Source: Acinetobacter kookii
GTDB lineage: Bacteria; Pseudomonadota; Gammaproteobacteria; Pseudomonadales; Moraxellaceae
Length of the DNA stretch: 64,000 bases
NCBI RefSeq assembly: GCF_900096895.1
Contig: NZ_FMYO01000001.1
Coordinates: 558,001 to 622,000 of the forward strand
Direction: 5' to 3'
How positions within the stretch are numbered: position 1 is the stretch's first letter; each line of letters begins with the position of its first letter. This document shows positions 63,283 to 64,000 of the stretch, in pieces. The notes beneath the pieces are model-generated. The model was not told the DNA's origin. It was given only the letters and a program-made list of their open reading frames with translations, and did not search any database. A program made the position numbers and the translations under genes.

Positions 63283-64000
63283 ATGACACAAGATCAAAAC
63301 AGGCCTGATCAAGATGTAGAAAATGCCTCATCAAAAGAGGCTGCTTGCAATCCATCCGCTCAGCAAAGTGAATTGAACACTTTAGAGCAGTCTCACGAAC
63401 AGCCAAATCTTACAGATTCAGCATTTTTCAGTTATTCAGAACAAGCGCCAGCCACTGAAAATACCGATTCAAAATCTTCAGCTGCCATTAAAGTGATTGG
63501 CATCATCATACTGATCTTGCTTTTAGGCCTGATTGGTTTTGGCTTATGGAAAAGCTATCAGCCCAAGGAAGTCGAGCTGCAAGGTCGTGTTGAAGCTGAA
63601 ACCGTCCATGTCAGTAGCAAGGTGCCGAGCCGCATTGAAGAAATATATATCCACGACGGACAAAAAGTGCTTAAAGGCCAGCCACTGGTCCGTTTGTTTA
63701 GTCCGGAAGTTGAAGCTAAAAAACAGCAGGCTCTGGCCAGCCTGCAGTCTGCTTTAGCCTTGCAAGCCACAGCGGAGCGCGGTTCCCAGCAGGAAAATAT
63801 CGACAGTCTATATGCCAACTGGCAGGCCATGAAAGCCCAGCAAGACCTGGCTCAAACCACCTATCAGCGTGGTGCCAACCTGTTTAAGGAAGGCGTCATT
63901 TCACGCCAGCGCCGCGATGAAATGCACGCCGCGGCTCAATCTGCCGCACAAATGACCGAAGCGGCTTATCAGCAATATGCACGTGCCAAACGCGGCAGCA
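63283..64000 (+). CDS. HlyD/EmrA-family membrane fusion protein, 3' part cut by window edge
   Basis: Periplasmic adaptor of a tripartite efflux or secretion system; 239 codons are visible and it runs off the window end. GGGGAAAA precedes ATG 63283. An unusually long, acidic and polar cytoplasmic N-terminus (about residues 1-66) precedes a single transmembrane helix (about 67-87). The biotinyl-lipoyl-like segment follows (VELQGRVEAETVHVSSKVPSRIEEI, then DGQKVLKGQPLVRLF), then the start of the helical hairpin, which is Gln/Ala-rich. It is likely co-transcribed with the TolC-like gene. Confidence 0.9.
   Translation, partial: MTQDQNRPDQDVENASSKEAACNPSAQQSELNTLEQSHEQPNLTDSAFFSYSEQAPATENTDSKSSAAIKVIGIIILILLLGLIGFGLWKSYQPKEVELQGRVEAETVHVSSKVPSRIEEIYIHDGQKVLKGQPLVRLFSPEVEAKKQQALASLQSALALQATAERGSQQENIDSLYANWQAMKAQQDLAQTTYQRGANLFKEGVISRQRRDEMHAAAQSAAQMTEAAYQQYARAKRGS

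Overview
This window is ordinary chromosome of a gammaproteobacterium, almost certainly an Acinetobacter species. The best evidence is a CarO-type outer membrane protein (a family known from Acinetobacter), an Acinetobacter-style tolQRAB-pal cluster, moderate-to-low GC with AT-rich intergenic regions, and short modular hairpin repeats. I see no prophage, plasmid backbone, complete insertion sequence, CRISPR array, tRNA or rRNA. The notable mobile signal is a roughly 305-bp MITE-like element near 20.3-20.6 kb.

Layout. 0-6.1 kb: sulfate uptake, with two tandem sulfate-binding proteins (the first cut by the window edge), a small serine hydrolase, cysT-cysW-cysA and a CysB-type regulator. 6.3-8.3 kb: a FadL-like porin and carO, convergent on a shared terminator. 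8.6-11.4 kb: dapD, queE, queC and a small secreted cysteine-containing protein. 11.6-17.2 kb: a Bcp peroxiredoxin, the divergent argO/argP pair, a YceI protein, nadM, a crotonase, a nitroreductase and a NIF3-like protein. 17.6-25 kb: fadE, then an intergenic stretch with a 46-aa membrane protein and the MITE-like insertion, then purL. 25.4-28.7 kb: dgt, ruvA, ruvB. 28.7-31.8 kb: two unrecognised membrane-anchored proteins and a secreted M20 amidohydrolase.

32-37 kb: ybgC-tolQ-tolR-tolA, a terminator, then tolB and pal, which form the Tol-Pal envelope system. 37-40.8 kb: fbp, a SpoU rRNA methylase, and a three-gene unit of ECF sigma factor, putative anti-sigma factor and DUF3106 protein. 40.8-45 kb: two large tandem secreted CSLREA-domain proteins with GlyGly-CTERM-like C-terminal anchors. 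45.1-49 kb: hda and a PerM-like permease on the minus strand, divergent from purM-purN. 49-58.5 kb: an alpha/beta hydrolase overlapping sppA, an LpxL-like acyltransferase, comEC, lolD with a single lolC/E-type gene, a PilZ protein, an EamA transporter and a YaiI protein. 58.8-64 kb: an unrecognised 309-aa protein, an AT-rich gap with two consensus DnaA boxes, a second 46-aa membrane protein, serC, and a TolC-like channel followed by an HlyD-type fusion protein cut by the window end.

Most genes are housekeeping. The strongest non-routine observations are the MITE-like insertion, which splits a terminator and is flanked by a perfect 11-bp direct repeat; a three-copy modular hairpin repeat family, one copy of which lies inside the MITE; two very small membrane-protein genes; the tandem GlyGly-CTERM CSLREA proteins; and paired DnaA boxes. 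I found no clear new defence or metabolic system. Start codons were moved inward from the longest reading frame where a ribosome binding site, signal peptide or family length favoured it.
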